From Apostichopus japonicus (taxonomy: Eukaryota > Echinodermata > Holothuroidea > Aspidochirotida > Stichopodidae): DNA of 64,000 nt. Location of the stretch: contig NC_092568.1 of NCBI RefSeq assembly GCF_037975245.1, forward strand, positions 23,586,501 to 23,650,500, written 5' to 3'. Position 1 is the first letter of the stretch. Each line of letters opens with the position of its first letter. This document shows positions 26,081 through 38,844 of the stretch, piece after piece. The notes beneath the pieces were generated by a model. That model saw only the letters and a program-made list of their open reading frames with translations, did no database searches and was not told the DNA's origin. The translations under genes were made by a program, and so were the position numbers.

Positions 26081-26328
26081 TGTCTTCATTTTATCCTCTG
26101 ATATAAGCATTTGGTAACGAGGACAGCAGAGGGAAAGCTTATGTCCTCACCTTGTCCTATATTTCCATTTATTGTCCTCAGTGTCTTTATTTTACCCTCT
26201 TCTAAAATGGTTTGGCAACAAGGACAGCCAGAAGGAATCTTATATCCTGAAAGCATCTTTATTTTCAACCCTCTATTATAATGGTTTGGTAACAAGGACA
26301 GCAGAAGGAATGAGTCCTGAAATAAAAG
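26081..26328 (-). repeat. Triplicated UBXN1 terminal-exon segment
   Basis: Three tandem copies of 72-80 bp lie at about 26328-26256, 26255-26184 and 26160-26081. Each holds an equivalent of the last exon. The first copy met by transcription (26316-26276) has a clean TTTCAG acceptor, the right phase, and the expected LIPSAVLVTK ending. The second has a one-base insertion that shifts frame. The third still reads SFPSAVLVTK but lacks a good acceptor. AATAAA follows the first (26263-26258) and second (26191-26186) copies. Confidence 0.85.
26258..26263 (-). terminator. Candidate UBXN1 polyadenylation signal
   Basis: AATAAA on the minus strand, 12 bases after the stop codon. A second AATAAA at 26191-26186 would serve the next exon copy or a longer 3' UTR. 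Confidence 0.45.
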
Positions 26329-29300
26329 GCAGAAAGACAAAAATTCAACACAGTGAGTGACACAGACTTAAACAATAAACTTGAACAAAAAGACTAGGTA
26401 ACAACTGATCTGATAGCCATCAAATTGTGAGCATAATGTACAAACAATATTTAAAACCCATACCAAAATAAACATATATATTTATATATATACAGATATA
26501 TATATATATATATCCATCAATGATCTATATTTGCCTTGGCAATGATCAGCTTCTTTTTTGCCGTGTTAACAGAAGAATCTGTGTTAACTGTCATCTGTGT
26601 TAACAGAAGAAAAAATTACTACTTTAATCTAAATCCAAATCCAATCCAAATCTAAATCCAAAAAGACAACAATAACAAAACTTCAGCTTTACCAAGTTCC
26701 TTCAGTGGAGTTTCCATGTCTTCTGAAGTAAACACTTTCCTTGGAAATGTTGTCATAAAAGTAAACGGACCCATGCCGTCGCTTCGATTCATCTCAACGT
26801 ATAGCCTGATTGCAGATAACTGTTCGTCAGCTGAGAATGTCTGTTTTAGCGTTGTTCCGTCAGTTAGTCTTATCTGCCACAAGAATATGAGACGTGTAAA
26901 TACTCAAGGTGATAGATCATAAACATTAAAATGAATGTCTACACATTTTTCAAACAGTATCAAGAACTTCTTGCAGGTGTACTATAACCAGATCTCTTTA
27001 ATACATCTGCTTGGTAGAATAGCATATCATGCACAACTTCTTGTTATATGCAGCACAATGGCTCTCATCCACTTTTAAAGGACTTTAAAGAACAAATAAA
27101 TTCAGAAGAATATGTGTTTCAATATGGCTCCACGGGAAGAGAAGCCAGTGAGACAGCCTCCCCACTACCTCTCTTCCACTTCCCCTACCCCATACTCCTC
27201 TCCCATTTTGTGAAAAACCTTAAAAGTGCCCATTTTGTTCAAACAAGTACAGTTTTTCAACTATGTATGAATGTTTTAAGAATCCATTTGTTGGAGAGTT
27301 TTATTGTTTGTCTCCTCCAATCAAAATCACAATGTTTGACTGGCTGGTGTTGTAGATTTTGAGTGGGGAATCCTTGAAAACAAATACCTCAGGAAGTTAG
27401 TTTGCCTATTGAATATACTATAACAACCCCCTAATCATGTCTACTTGCAAAGACCAACCAATCATATGTCAATTGTTTCAATGAATATCCACATAACCTA
27501 TTAGGCATTTATTAAACTTACATTTGTCAATGGCTCTAAACAATTGGAACAACCTTAGCTGTTCCAGCATTACGTATTACCACAATGGTAACCAGTTTCA
27601 TGAAATAAATTACAAAATAAGACACATAAAAGTTTTCTTCGGAAAGTGAAAGCTCATTTCTGCTACTATAGATTATGTTATGCCATTGCCATGGTATTCA
27701 GTGTTAAAGCAGAACAAATTAGGAATATTAAGAAGAGCTTCCAGAGTTTAAGCGACAAGGAATGGCTCGCAAACATTTGCTCTTCTATCAAGGGGTGCAG
27801 TGGAGGGTAAGTGGATTTCTATAGATAGCACCCTCCAGCTATGACTTTGCCTTTTCTATACCTGTATTCTTGCTTCATTGTATTCCTTCTTTGCAGCAGG
27901 GGGTGCTGGTTCCTTTCGCTGTTGAGACACTGCGGCATCTGTTGCTACAGAAGAATCACCAGTTCCGGCAGTCTTTCCAAATCTAGCGGCCCTGTCTGCT
28001 TTGTCTTGAGCGATTTGATCTTTGACCTTTTTCCTGGAATCATAACCAAGTTAATTTGCACCTGTGTCATACGTACCACCTTGGTGAATCAATGTAATTG
28101 TATAAATTGACCAATAACAGTTTGTTTCCTGTGACCCTTAGGAACAGCAGCAAGGTCTGATCACAGAAGTGGAATCCAGAAAACTTCACTTTCATCATTT
28201 TAACATTCAAAACATGGGATATTATATTGCACAATGAACTTTGCTAACATTAATCACACAAAAAAGAAGACTATTTTTGCATGTTAAGTGTTACACTCTG
28301 AGTCCTATGCAAGCACCATAGTCACCTAAATAGTCTAGACATCCATTCTCTCTCCTTCTTAAAAATGTTTTACATTTTTTCGTAGAGAAATCTTTAACAG
28401 CAAAATGCAACCTTTACCTTGCTAATTTATCCTCCAACTTCTCTCGCCTCTTTTGCTCTGCTATCTTCATCAGTTCGTCCGTCTCCATCCTAAACAAAGT
28501 TCAGAGAAGATTGAGGTTGATACAAGTTGGTGACACAATTACAAAAGAACACCTGGCAAGAATTTGCAGCATTCCATTCCATTTTCTTCAATGTATTGTA
28601 AAGACTCAAACAATACACAAAATTGTCAGTTTGTAACATTAGTGTCATTATAGGTGCTTCACCTCTCGAGATGTTCCATATATCTTTACATGTTAATAAT
28701 ATGAAGGCATGCAGCAGATGTCTGTGAGCCAAGCCTAGTTGGAATAAATATATCAAAGATGCCGACTAACAATGTAGTTCCAGATGTTTGTTATCATCAC
28801 AAATGCAAAGTGAATTAACAGCTGATTTGCACCAATGTGGACGAAATGGAATTCAAAGCGTCTATACCAGAGACTGTGCGGTTGACTCGGGGATGAATGA
28901 GCGTAGCAACTTGTGTGACATTACTCTTACATTGAATGAAGTTATTCATGCATCTGTCTGGCAATATTATGTATTATTATGTATTTATTATGTATGTATG
29001 TATGTATTAAGACATGGGGAACAACTTTCTAAATATGAAATAAGTATTTGCCAAAATAGACCGTTTGGGTTGAAATGTGACGCAGTGCACATTTGGTATT
29101 AGACATTATCCATGTATTGTTATATATATGTAGATAAAATGTCTGGTAAGATCAACCATGTACTATCACATACTTAGTACTATGGTGTGTCAGGAGAGGA
29201 AGGGGAGGGAATTGTGATTGTGGACAAGGGGCTGGAGGAAACTGACTTGAGCCTCAAAGACTATACTACTGTGAAAATACCTAAAAGCTTACATGCTCCC

Positions 29301-32300
29301 AGTGAATTCAAAACCAGTGTTATAGTACCAATCATATTTTAATAACTTAACTCAAGCACATGGCAATTGAGTATCTATCTTAAGACACATATACCCATAC
29401 CAATGCATATTAAACATTAAGGAGGTGCCTAACAGTCTACAGAATTGTATGTATTTTTTCTTTTAAGATCCTCCTGCAAGCAGGAACTCGCGAAGAAGCC
29501 TCATTTGCTTATCAAAGCCGCAAGCTGACCGAAGTCAGTCTCTTAGATTCATATTTAACATCCATGATTATGAATTGTCAACAACTCTGTTACTGGACAA
29601 CATACATTAATCTTGGAGTGACTTGAACTCGGGACCTTATGATTGAAAGGCACCGGAGTTAACCACTGAGCTAACACTCCTGAGTTAACTCTCCTGAATT
29701 AAAGAGGCAATTAAACCCCTCAAATGTATTAGATAAACCTCAGAGTGATATACCCTATATACATTGTGCATCACAAACACACAACATTCCTCTGATATGT
29801 CTGTAGTGAGAGTACACCATTAAGATGAACACAAACCAATCACTCACTGCTGCTTCATATTTGTCAATTGTTTTCCCTGTTTTCGCCGTAGTTTCTCTTT
29901 CTCTATAGCTTCTTTCTTTTCCAGCGCTTTCTTCTCCTGTTGCCGCAGCTTGATCTTCTCTTGTAATCTACGGTCAAAATGGTCAATGATAGGTGGACTG
30001 ATGGGCATATCAAAGAGGTACTTTCATTCAGCTTTCAAAAGGTCAAAAGAATTACGACTAAAATTTAGTATGCTAAAAAATTGCTAAAATTTTCCAATAG
30101 TACGTTGCCAGTTGGTTTTCGACTCTCCAAATGAATTTTGATACACGATGACTTGTTTGTCTGAGACACACTCGTCTCACTGAGAGGGAAATGATCAGAG
30201 TCGTAGCTGTGAAATGTGAGTTTGAACAAGTGCGGCCATAACTTGACTTTCTAGCATATTTGGAAACTGTAACGATGATGTTGAAATGCTCTTTTTTTGG
30301 AGGAAAATAAATCATGTAACAGAATTCTTTCCATTTTGAAAAAGAATTCATCAGGAAATCTGGGTAAAATAATCTTTCTCGATATCTACCCTGGTGTTAT
30401 AAGAGCTTAATATCCTTTTAAAATCACACTCACTCTCATCATGCGCTACCGTTACCATAAGTAACAGTTAAATGGCAGGTTTATACAATTTACACGTATT
30501 GTGAATTAAAGAATGACTGAGAACTCGACAGTGGGGTATTGGTCAGATTTGGAATACAGAAAATAAAGATAATACTTCTCGGATTGCTGATGACTCGGAT
30601 TGCTGAACACAGAATGAAAGAACTTCGTGAGAAAAGTATAGTTGAAATATATTTGATTGCAAAGCTTACCATCTCAAAGGATATATTAGCTTTAGATGTT
30701 TTCATGAAGCAAACAATCTATAGATGTAATCTATTGCAATATTATGAAACAATTATGGCACAAATGAGTCAATATAACAGTTGAGCTCATTCATTCATAA
30801 ATAAAATGATACCTATCCATTTGTTGCTTCCTCTCATCTTCAGTGAGTGGTTTGACCTCCTCTGTCGACTCTGAAAAATTTTGATGGCTCGTCCTTGCGG
30901 CATGCATCTACATTGAATGAAAAAACTTGAATAATTTGGTGCTTTTCAACTTTCAGATCTACCAGCAGAAAAAAAAATATCGGTACCAATTTCTATTGAT
31001 ATTCAATTAAGTTGTTTTCCTATGTCATTTTCTTAACACACACTAAATTAGTGAAGTTGTGCAAAAACCAAGTAGATCACCAAGTGGGGAAAAGGTAGGA
31101 ATACTTCATACCGCTCGCACAGAAGTTGACAGAACACAGGACTTACCCCTCACCAACCCACCCAACACCCTTTCCCATTCCATCTACTACTGGCAAGTAT
31201 TAAATTCAAACTTTGAGAGGAGAAATGTAGTCAGGTTTTGATAGGGAGGAGCTGAGTTTTAAGGATATGAAGAAGCTATTATAAATATGACATCTGAAGA
31301 TTCGTTTCTTGAGAAACCATTTTGACATCTGCTGACTCAAAATGAGCATTTGACCTTGCATCCTTGAATGTTTTGCTTATGCTTTGGTTCTTTAAATGAT
31401 TGTTTATGGGTCCATGCGATACATGACCAAGGGGCCAAAGTCAGTTTCCATGGCAAAAGCCACACCTTTCAGTCACAAAATCAAAGTTCTCAAAATTTCA
31501 CCCACCGCATCCATTTTCAATCAACTTTTGCCCGACTTCTCACCCCATTGTCATCCAACTTTCTCAGTCACACACTAAAATTTCACCAATTTTTAAAACA
31601 TTACCCATACAATTGCTTACCTCAGCTTCTTCAGTGGACTTTATCAGTTTACCACAGCTGTAAATGTGAGCACAGACAAGGTTATCAGCCATAGATGATC
31701 ATAATATTTATGAAAATAACAAGTTTATCATGGTAAATAGGCTTTGTTGGTTTTGTTACAGAAATACCATTATTTAGGTCTCGGTCGCACAAGTAGCTCC
31801 TAATCTGCAACTGTTTTCTTTTACTCTTTATGAATGTTAAAAATAGCATATAATTATATTATTTTTATTCTTCCTACCAACAAGTGGATGAAATTTCACA
31901 AATTCTCCCTAATATGCAACTAGGTATGACTATGACATTGCAAAACTACTGGCAATGAACTAAATCCCAGCAATAATCGGATACAAAGAGGTATCATACA
32001 TTAAGTAGAAAATCATTTCAAGCAAGCTACCTAAGGGTGGGGAAGGGGGGGTGGGGTGGTTGGATGGGGGTGAAGGACAGTCAAGATGTCAAAGCCAGTA
32101 TGTAAGACAATTTGTCTTCACTTAATATTAAAGTGGTTTACAGACTTAAAACCGAACCTGATTATAGGAATATTCGATAACTTACTCATCACATTTCAGT
32201 GACTTGGCTTCACTCTGAGAAGGATCATTTGTACTCTGTTGTCCTTCTGAGTTGCTGCTACCACCACCATCTACTGTATGCAACAAAATCAAACAAAAGA

Positions 32301-35300
32301 ATTGCTGAATTAATCCTTTATTCGATTTGCCTCAGAAGTTTCTTCGATAGATAATAGACGACAACTTTTAGCCTTTCGATGCAATTGAGGCAATATCAAT
32401 GTGCTTGAAACTTGAGAGTACTAAGAACTAATATCAAGGCTCTGCCAGACTTATTGCAAGCTGGAAGCAGAGCTATCACCCTTAAAGTAGCATTTTGCGT
32501 TTGATCGCCGTTCCCACTTTTGACAAGTCCATTGAGTTTTTTATATCAATCACAAGACAGCAAACTAAGATAAATTTTTTGCCCTGCCAAAAGCGTTAAT
32601 TGGCGAGTAATTAAGGATATTTGCAGATGATGAGAAAAGTGTCCACTCACAAATTACACATTTCATATTAATCGCATACAGTTCCCCCAACCCACTAGTT
32701 AACCAATCAGAGATGCAGGTTTGGTTATGAGCCGTTGATAAAATAGATTCAAAACGTTGAGTTGGTAACTTGGTACAACCAGCGAGCTGGTACTCTAACA
32801 GCTCCCTGGTACAACTGCCATAGACAATCTACACAAATCAAGCATGACCAGTGTTGTTTTACGTATTGGCCAATGATGTTCGTAGATTTTAATATTCATA
32901 TTATGGGCGAGGTTTATTTGGATCCCAACAGAAAATATCTTTGACTTTCATGCCACCATTTGAAGTAAGATTTGAATAGATAAGCTAGTTATGTATGTCG
33001 TTATGGCATCGAGGAATCAGTGAGGTTGAGTAAAACCATAGAAAAGGACGCAAAATGCTGCTTTAAGTAGAGAATTAAAAAAAATTCATTCATAAATACA
33101 GAGCAGCTCTTTTTATTCAAATTGAAGTCTTTCTCCCTTTCTTATGAAATTGATAAATTGTTCATTTTGTGGTCTCTCAAGTTTACATAAACTGAAATTT
33201 AAACTTGACTGAACAAATTGGCCATTACCAGCAGAACTATCTTCACATAGTTTGTGCCCTTGAGGCTCTACAAACGGATCATCAATACTTGGATCATTTT
33301 CATGTGCACCGATCCTGCGAGAGAAGAAAGTTGAACATTTAAAATCTAATTGAAATATAATTCTCTATAATTATGGATATTAATATATATGTAAAACTGT
33401 AAAAGTTAATGTTGGAATGAGCATTCCTTGAATAATTCCCACATGGGCAACTACAAAACAGTTCTTTACATGAGATTTCCAAGAGGCTTGCAAGTTTTAT
33501 CAAACATGATCAACCCAGCGAGCTAACAACTGAAACCAATACAAAACTTTCACTCTTTTTACAAACACCTCATGACAAAAGCAGATAAATATTGTTTTGT
33601 ATCCAACACAGGTTACATATCTCCTATAATGTGCACAGTATCTTGTCACTGAATATGACAACACTTAGAGAATTAAAACTGTCAGAAGAAAGGAATTTTG
33701 ATTCATCAGAACAAATTCATGTGTTTCCATTGGAATTGAAACATCAACTTAGTCGGTTATAATGTAAAGGAACTGTCTTCTTCAATTTGCAGATTGTATG
33801 TATACACATGACTTCAACATATATGTTGTTACAGTTAGAAAATTTCTTCCCAGAGTAGTATCAATTGTAACAGAAGTACTTGCTGCAAACTGCTACCATA
33901 ATGTTCTAACCTCACTCATTGCACCAAGTTATTGTTAACAGTGGAATGTTATGGTAAATTAACCTGATAGACCTAATAGGAATTAATTATATTATTGATG
34001 ATAGAGCTTTTGCTTACCAGTCGATGGCCTCCTGAATTCCTTTGTATTGTGTGGCTGTCAGTGCTCTTTTCCTACAACAAACAATAGAATAATGAATAAC
34101 AGCATATTTAAGGAGTCCTCAAGTACGTCAGTGTCAAAAACCATTATAATCACCTATTTCAGAGATAAACTGACCATGAACTTATACACAAATCAATTAA
34201 ATATATGTCTATTAGTGTCCATGGCCTACTTTGGTTAGGGTGTCGATCCCACGGGAGGCTGGAAGTTTTGACTCTGTTCTGGATTTCCAACTCATTGCTA
34301 ATTCAAATATAACGAGTATCCATAACACCTTGAATAGCTTAAGGTTTTCAAGAGCTTAAGGTTTTCAAGAGCACCTTCTGGAGCACTTTTCTCTTCTGAT
34401 TTTAAGAGTTTTCAATAAGACATTTTCGATATCTGGCAGTAAAATGCCAGTTTTCAGCATTCATGACTGACCATTAATGAAAAACAAAATAGCATGTCCT
34501 GGAGCAATAATGATAACCTTGAATACATCTTTTTTGCTCTGTTGATGTATTGCAAAAGTCACTTATGCACTGTCTAAACGATGGTCCCCTTTGAAGCCTA
34601 ATGTAAAGTACCTAGTACTACTACTAGTAATGGCCGTAACTGTATTAATACAGCTGGTTATCCTTCACAATCATGGCCATATTACCTGCAAGATCAATAT
34701 AGTTCTTAGATTTTTCCAAGCAGGCACAGCTATGGCCAGTATTTAGCCTCAAGAGCCTCAAGACAATGATTTCTCCCCTGACTTTAAATATGGTAATTAG
34801 GCCATGCTGGCTATCTGGTAGCGGCTATCTCTACTGAAAAGCATTTAATAATTGGTGGGGCTTATTCGCAGGGCAGCCCTGCGAATAGCCAGACACATAC
34901 ACCTTATTCACAGGGCAGCCCTGCGAATAGCTGGACACAAGTATCTTATTCACAGGGCAGCCCTGCGAATAGCCAGACACATACACCTTATTTGCAGGGC
35001 AGCCCTGTGAATAGCCAGACACAAGCATCTTATTTGCAGGGCTGCCCTGCGAATAGCCAGACACATACACCTTATTCACAGGGCAGCCTTAGACTGGGTT
35101 AACAGGCTCAGTAACATTTGGGGCTATTCGAGTTTGCTTTTGGGCACCAGCTATCTTTTTGAGAGTCTTAATTGGGAGCCTCTACATTTTAAGGAATTTA
35201 TTGGCCTTTGGGATTCCTATCTTAATGCTGTTAGGATTGGTTTTGAGAGCCTAGGGCCTTAAGATTGAACCAGTCTAGCATTAGTACCGCCAATATAAAA

Positions 35301-35815
35301 AATGTCATCCCTCATTTTCACCTTTGTTTTTGCAGAGTGACTGCTCATTTGCATGTAAAGGTGTGGGAGGGGGGTGTCACACCCTTGACCATATTGGCTT
35401 TCAGGCAATATCGGCTTTTGGGGAATCCCAAGATAAGCTCCCTTAAAATAAGCTTTTAAAATTGAACTGCTGGGGTTCCAAAAATTAGCTTATGAAGTGG
35501 CTAAGACTATTTGGGTCCAAAAGGTTGGCTTTTTCAAGGCCACTAAACGGACTGGTATCAATAGCAAAACCTAATAATAAACCTATTTTCAAAATCGTCA
35601 CAGCCCTGCGAATGTGTCTGTGTACGTTATTCGCCGGGCTGCCCTGCGAATAATCACTTCGTTAATAATTAGTGTGGAATAAATATTTCGCATAACCGGT
35701 ACTGTAGTGTAAAGTAGGCTAAGCTTACGTTCACGCTTTCAACATGCTTCCAAGATACTCACGCTCTGTTCTCAGAAAACCCCATCTCAAGAAGAATGTT
35801 AAGATTTGAAGACAT
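26276..35815 (-). CDS. UBXN1: UBX domain-containing protein 1 (UBXN1/SAKS1)
   Basis: Eleven coding exons: 35815-35763, 34071-34018, 33314-33229, 32273-32186, 31657-31621, 30907-30813, 29967-29848, 28489-28418, 28033-27862, 26873-26693 and 26316-26276. Phases agree throughout and give 332 residues (human about 297). An N-terminal UBA domain (1 to about 42) has LLEMGF and QEAIDW. Next come an acidic linker and a C2H2-type finger, C92-x2-C95-x12-H108-x5-H114. A long charged coiled coil spans about 118-245. The C-terminal UBX domain (about 254-330) includes IRLTDGTTL, SAIRLYVE, a TFPRKVF loop and SAVLVTK. UBXN1 is known to link ubiquitinated clients to p97/VCP in the cytosol. UBA binds ubiquitin and UBX binds p97. 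The FPR loop matches the p97-contacting loop of UBX domains. The start ATG lies in AAAATGTC. Confidence 0.97.
29450..29680 (-). mobile_element. tRNA-derived SINE in UBXN1 intron 7
   Basis: On the minus strand 29680-29615 reads as a tRNA-like head. It has a seven-base acceptor arm with six pairs, TTAGCTCAGTGGTTAA (A box), a CCTT/AAGG anticodon stem and GAGTTCAAGTC (B box). The D-arm 3' side is degraded and the anticodon loop appears one base too long, so it is not a working tRNA. A body of about 160 bp follows, with GACTTCGGTCAGC and CTGCTTGCAGGAGGATC, then an A-rich end near 29455. Confidence 0.65.
34858..35095. repeat. 42-bp minisatellite with hairpin core in UBXN1 intron 1
   Basis: About 5.5 units of 42 bp, each with CAGGGCAGCCCTGCGAATAG followed by C[CT][AG]GACACA. 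The core TTATTCGCAGGGC / GCCCTGCGAATAG is an inverted repeat, so every unit can fold on itself. On the minus strand the array is open as repeats of VSGYSQGCPANK, which I treat as a by-product. A related fragment recurs at about 35600-35655. Confidence 0.88.
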
Positions 35816-36227
35816 TTTGGCACATTTCAAGTACAGGCCCTGCCAAAAAGTTACAGAACTGGATAAATTTTGAATGTATAAGACTTCTAGAGCGATTCCT
35901 ACTCTTTGTCATAACTTCTAACACTACCATACAGATGAATGATGCACACGCATATGTCTTTGCAAAAAGTATAAGACCACGAACCATATCTAACTCTGCC
36001 CAAGATTCACTAAAATGAAGAGCCCTGGTAAATAAACTTGGAACTGTGTGTCTGCAGAGGCGTGAAGAGACTAGAGCTAGGTCGGCTACGGGGGATCATT
36101 TATCCCACAGTTTCTTATTTTTCCGGGTCCACAATTGACCACGGAGGTCCCGTTTCTGTACTCCGTACCTTCTGTCCCCCTCCCAAACTCGTCAGGCGGT
36201 CTCCCTTCCGTGGGTTTATCGGACGAT

Positions 36228-36634
36228 GATTTTGTATGGCAGTGGTAGACTGTTAAGTTTTAAAGGTTCTGAGTGGATCGCCGAAAAATTTCAACCTAGC
36301 TCGCGAAAGAAAAATCTGCCCTCAATTTCGAACTTGGTATGAGACCTCAGTTAATTAGGCCTGGCCTTGAACGTTCGGCCAACCGGCAGTACCATCTTCG
36401 CGCATTGCTCAATATAGGTATAGTGAGACGTCACGTCTATAATAATAGGACAATTAGAGTTCGCAGTGTAGGAAATGTTTCGATGTTTCTGTTTAGCCAC
36501 ATTTTAAAATGGACAAACATATGTGCAATTTATAGTTTTTCAAATGATTTCTGAAACTTAAACAGAAATAAATACACTTAGATATGATAACTCTGCACCA
36601 CACAAATATAGCTGTACTAGAAGTCAATTCACCC
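36228..36634 (+). repeat. Dispersed repeat, copy A
   Basis: Starts at GATTTTGTATGGCAGT and ends at GTCAATTCACCC. It shares long near-identical blocks with 38488-38844, such as GAGTGGATCGCCGAAAAATT and GAAATGTTTCGATGTTTCTG, with small indels. Same orientation, about 2.26 kb apart. Confidence 0.88.
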
Positions 36635-38487
36635 AGGGTCGTAGCCAGGCCAGGGTACACGAGGCCGCCTCCCGTGCAGTCTTCGCTCGCCCCCCCCCCC
36701 CACCCCATTTTTGTTGCCATCACATGCAATTAAAACTTTACCAGTTACAAGACACAAGTATATCGTGCCTCCTTAATTGCTGTTGCTCCTCCAACTCAAA
36801 AATATTGGCTACCGGTTTAAAGTCACCTACCGCCAGTGTCATTGGGAAACCAGTGTTCACAAGGAGAAGTGAAACTAGTACTTTAAACTTGACCTAATTA
36901 ATGTCCGAAACTATATTAAAATACATTGAAACAAAATCTGTAGCAACTGAAATGTCTGTAGGAGAAAACATCAATGCCAGGTCAGTGCCACTTTAAAATT
37001 GACGGGAGAATCACCTACGTCACCCTGTGAGCTATATAATATACAAAAGGACTGTATCCGCCGAACGTCCCCCTCCTCCCCGCCCCTCTCTCTCATTAGG
37101 GACTGTGGTCAAATTGACCATAAATGTGGTCGTATATATAATGGTTGATTATCCTATATCCAGTGCTGCGACTTGCATGTAATAAAAAAGGGTTTTACGG
37201 GATGCGAAAATTCGAATTCTTTGATAGTATCAAATTGAGGTGAAGAGCTGATCATATGCTCAGTTTATGTCACATTAAAAAATAAATATCAAACCGAAGA
37301 GACGTAAAAAAAATCAAGAAGAGGAAGAGAAGAGAGCGGTGATGACAGACTACCTTGCGAATGGGTTTGCAATCCTGCTGCAGTGCACCATGTTGACATG
37401 TTACCATGCCCACATTGTTCACTACACGTAAGTCAGGATTGAGACTACAACGTCTGTCAACCGCTTCACAAAGAGACTACCAGCACCTGTTGCTACTGCC
37501 TAAACATGTGGATCATTTAATGTTATATATACCAGGTTTGAAAATCGTACTTAAAAGTAGTAGCACAACATACCTAATAAAGATTAATACCTAAGCCTTA
37601 ATATAGCAAACCACGCAAACTATTTCTCATACGTCACATTTCTGTTAATTTTCTGTGTATTAGTTTACAGAATTTCGGATCTAATGGCACAATTTTGATA
37701 AAATTTCGGTTTAATGACAATGTTTGCAAGATGATTCGAACTCAGACGATTCGCATATTGAATATTCAGAGAGCGGAAGCATCTATCAGAATATGTTTGC
37801 TTACGATATATTATAAATCCTTTATCGAGAATATTTTTGGTTAAAGGTCGGACAAGAATAAAATCTACTTTTCGATGGGCTGTAATATATTAGTGACAAG
37901 TTTCCACCAAGAAACCAGAGGTAATTTTAATTTCATGTTTTTCTTGTTATAGAAAATATTTTCTACTATTATTTTACCTACCTTGGAGTGTTGCAACCTG
38001 TATAAATACATATTTTAATTAAGTCAGTAGGCCTGACACGTTTAGGTCAGTATATAACCATGCCACTCTCAACATCCTAGACTCAGGCTAAAATTCTCGC
38101 CGTTCTCCACTCCATAAAAGTCGGCAAAACATGCAGTTTCAATTTAAGAAATTCAACAACTATTTGCGATTGCAATATTGCAGTAATCCGGTTAACTTTA
38201 GAAATTCCTTGCTATAACCTTTGTAAGGATCGTTCCTTTGTAAGGAACCTTTGTAAGGATAAGTACCCTGGTACTGATCGTATATTGGAAAATCCCATAG
38301 AGCATAATATCAGTTCTTATATTGAGCTCTATGGAAAATCCCTATTTTCGCAATCTGTAGATTTTGTACAGAAGCGTAGAATGGTCATAACATTGGCGAA
38401 TTATATCAATTCAAAATCGTTATGACGTACTGTAGTAACCGTTTATAACTGTAAAGATATATATATATATATATATATTGTCGGTTT

Positions 38488-38844
38488 GATTTTGTATGAC
38501 AGTAGACTTTTAGGGGTCCTGAGTGGATCGCCGAAAAATTTCAACCTAGCTCGCGAAAGAAAATCTGCCCGCAATCTTGAACTTGGTATGAGACCTCAGA
38601 TAGGCCTGGCCTTGAATTGAACGCCCAACCAACCAGGTATAGTGAGACTTCTATAGGACAAATAGATTTCGCAGAATACGAAATGTTTCGATGTTTCTGT
38701 TAGTTTATATTGTTAGTCACATTAAGAAATGGACAAAATGTGCAATTTATAGGTTTCACATGATTTCTGAAACCAAAGCAGAAATAAACACACTCAGATA
38801 TGGTAACTCCGTATCACACAAATGGCTGTTGACAGTCAATTCAC
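38488..38844 (+). repeat. Dispersed repeat, copy B
   Basis: Second copy of 36228-36634, shortened by internal deletions. Preceded by an AT microsatellite (38459-38479) and followed by a C-run and an A-run. Confidence 0.88.

Larger units (their letters stand above)
22588..26275. other. Convergent intergenic region FIBP-UBXN1
   Basis: Contains the 3' UTRs of two genes transcribed toward each other. Also visible are a short diverged repeat with TGATAAA[CT]TT and GCTGACGGAGTG (about 23500-23600), a possible retroelement tail with repeated TGACT (about 23430-23475), a 30-bp direct duplication (about 24360-24420), an inverted-repeat element (25652-25956) and two extra copies of the UBXN1 last exon (26081-26255). 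No gene is supported. Confidence 0.7.

Noticed and set aside
26540-26610. Another candidate UBXN1 end reading KKLIIAK (minus strand)
   Set aside because: The intervening residues do not match the UBX family, and 26316-26276 fits better.
29615-29680. Functional tRNA gene
   Set aside because: D-arm 3' half is degraded, the anticodon loop is too long, and a SINE-like body follows.
34831-35079. 82-codon minus-strand ORF of VSGYSQGCPANK repeats
   Set aside because: A 42-bp minisatellite with a length divisible by three keeps the frame open; it lies inside UBXN1 intron 1 with no splice support.
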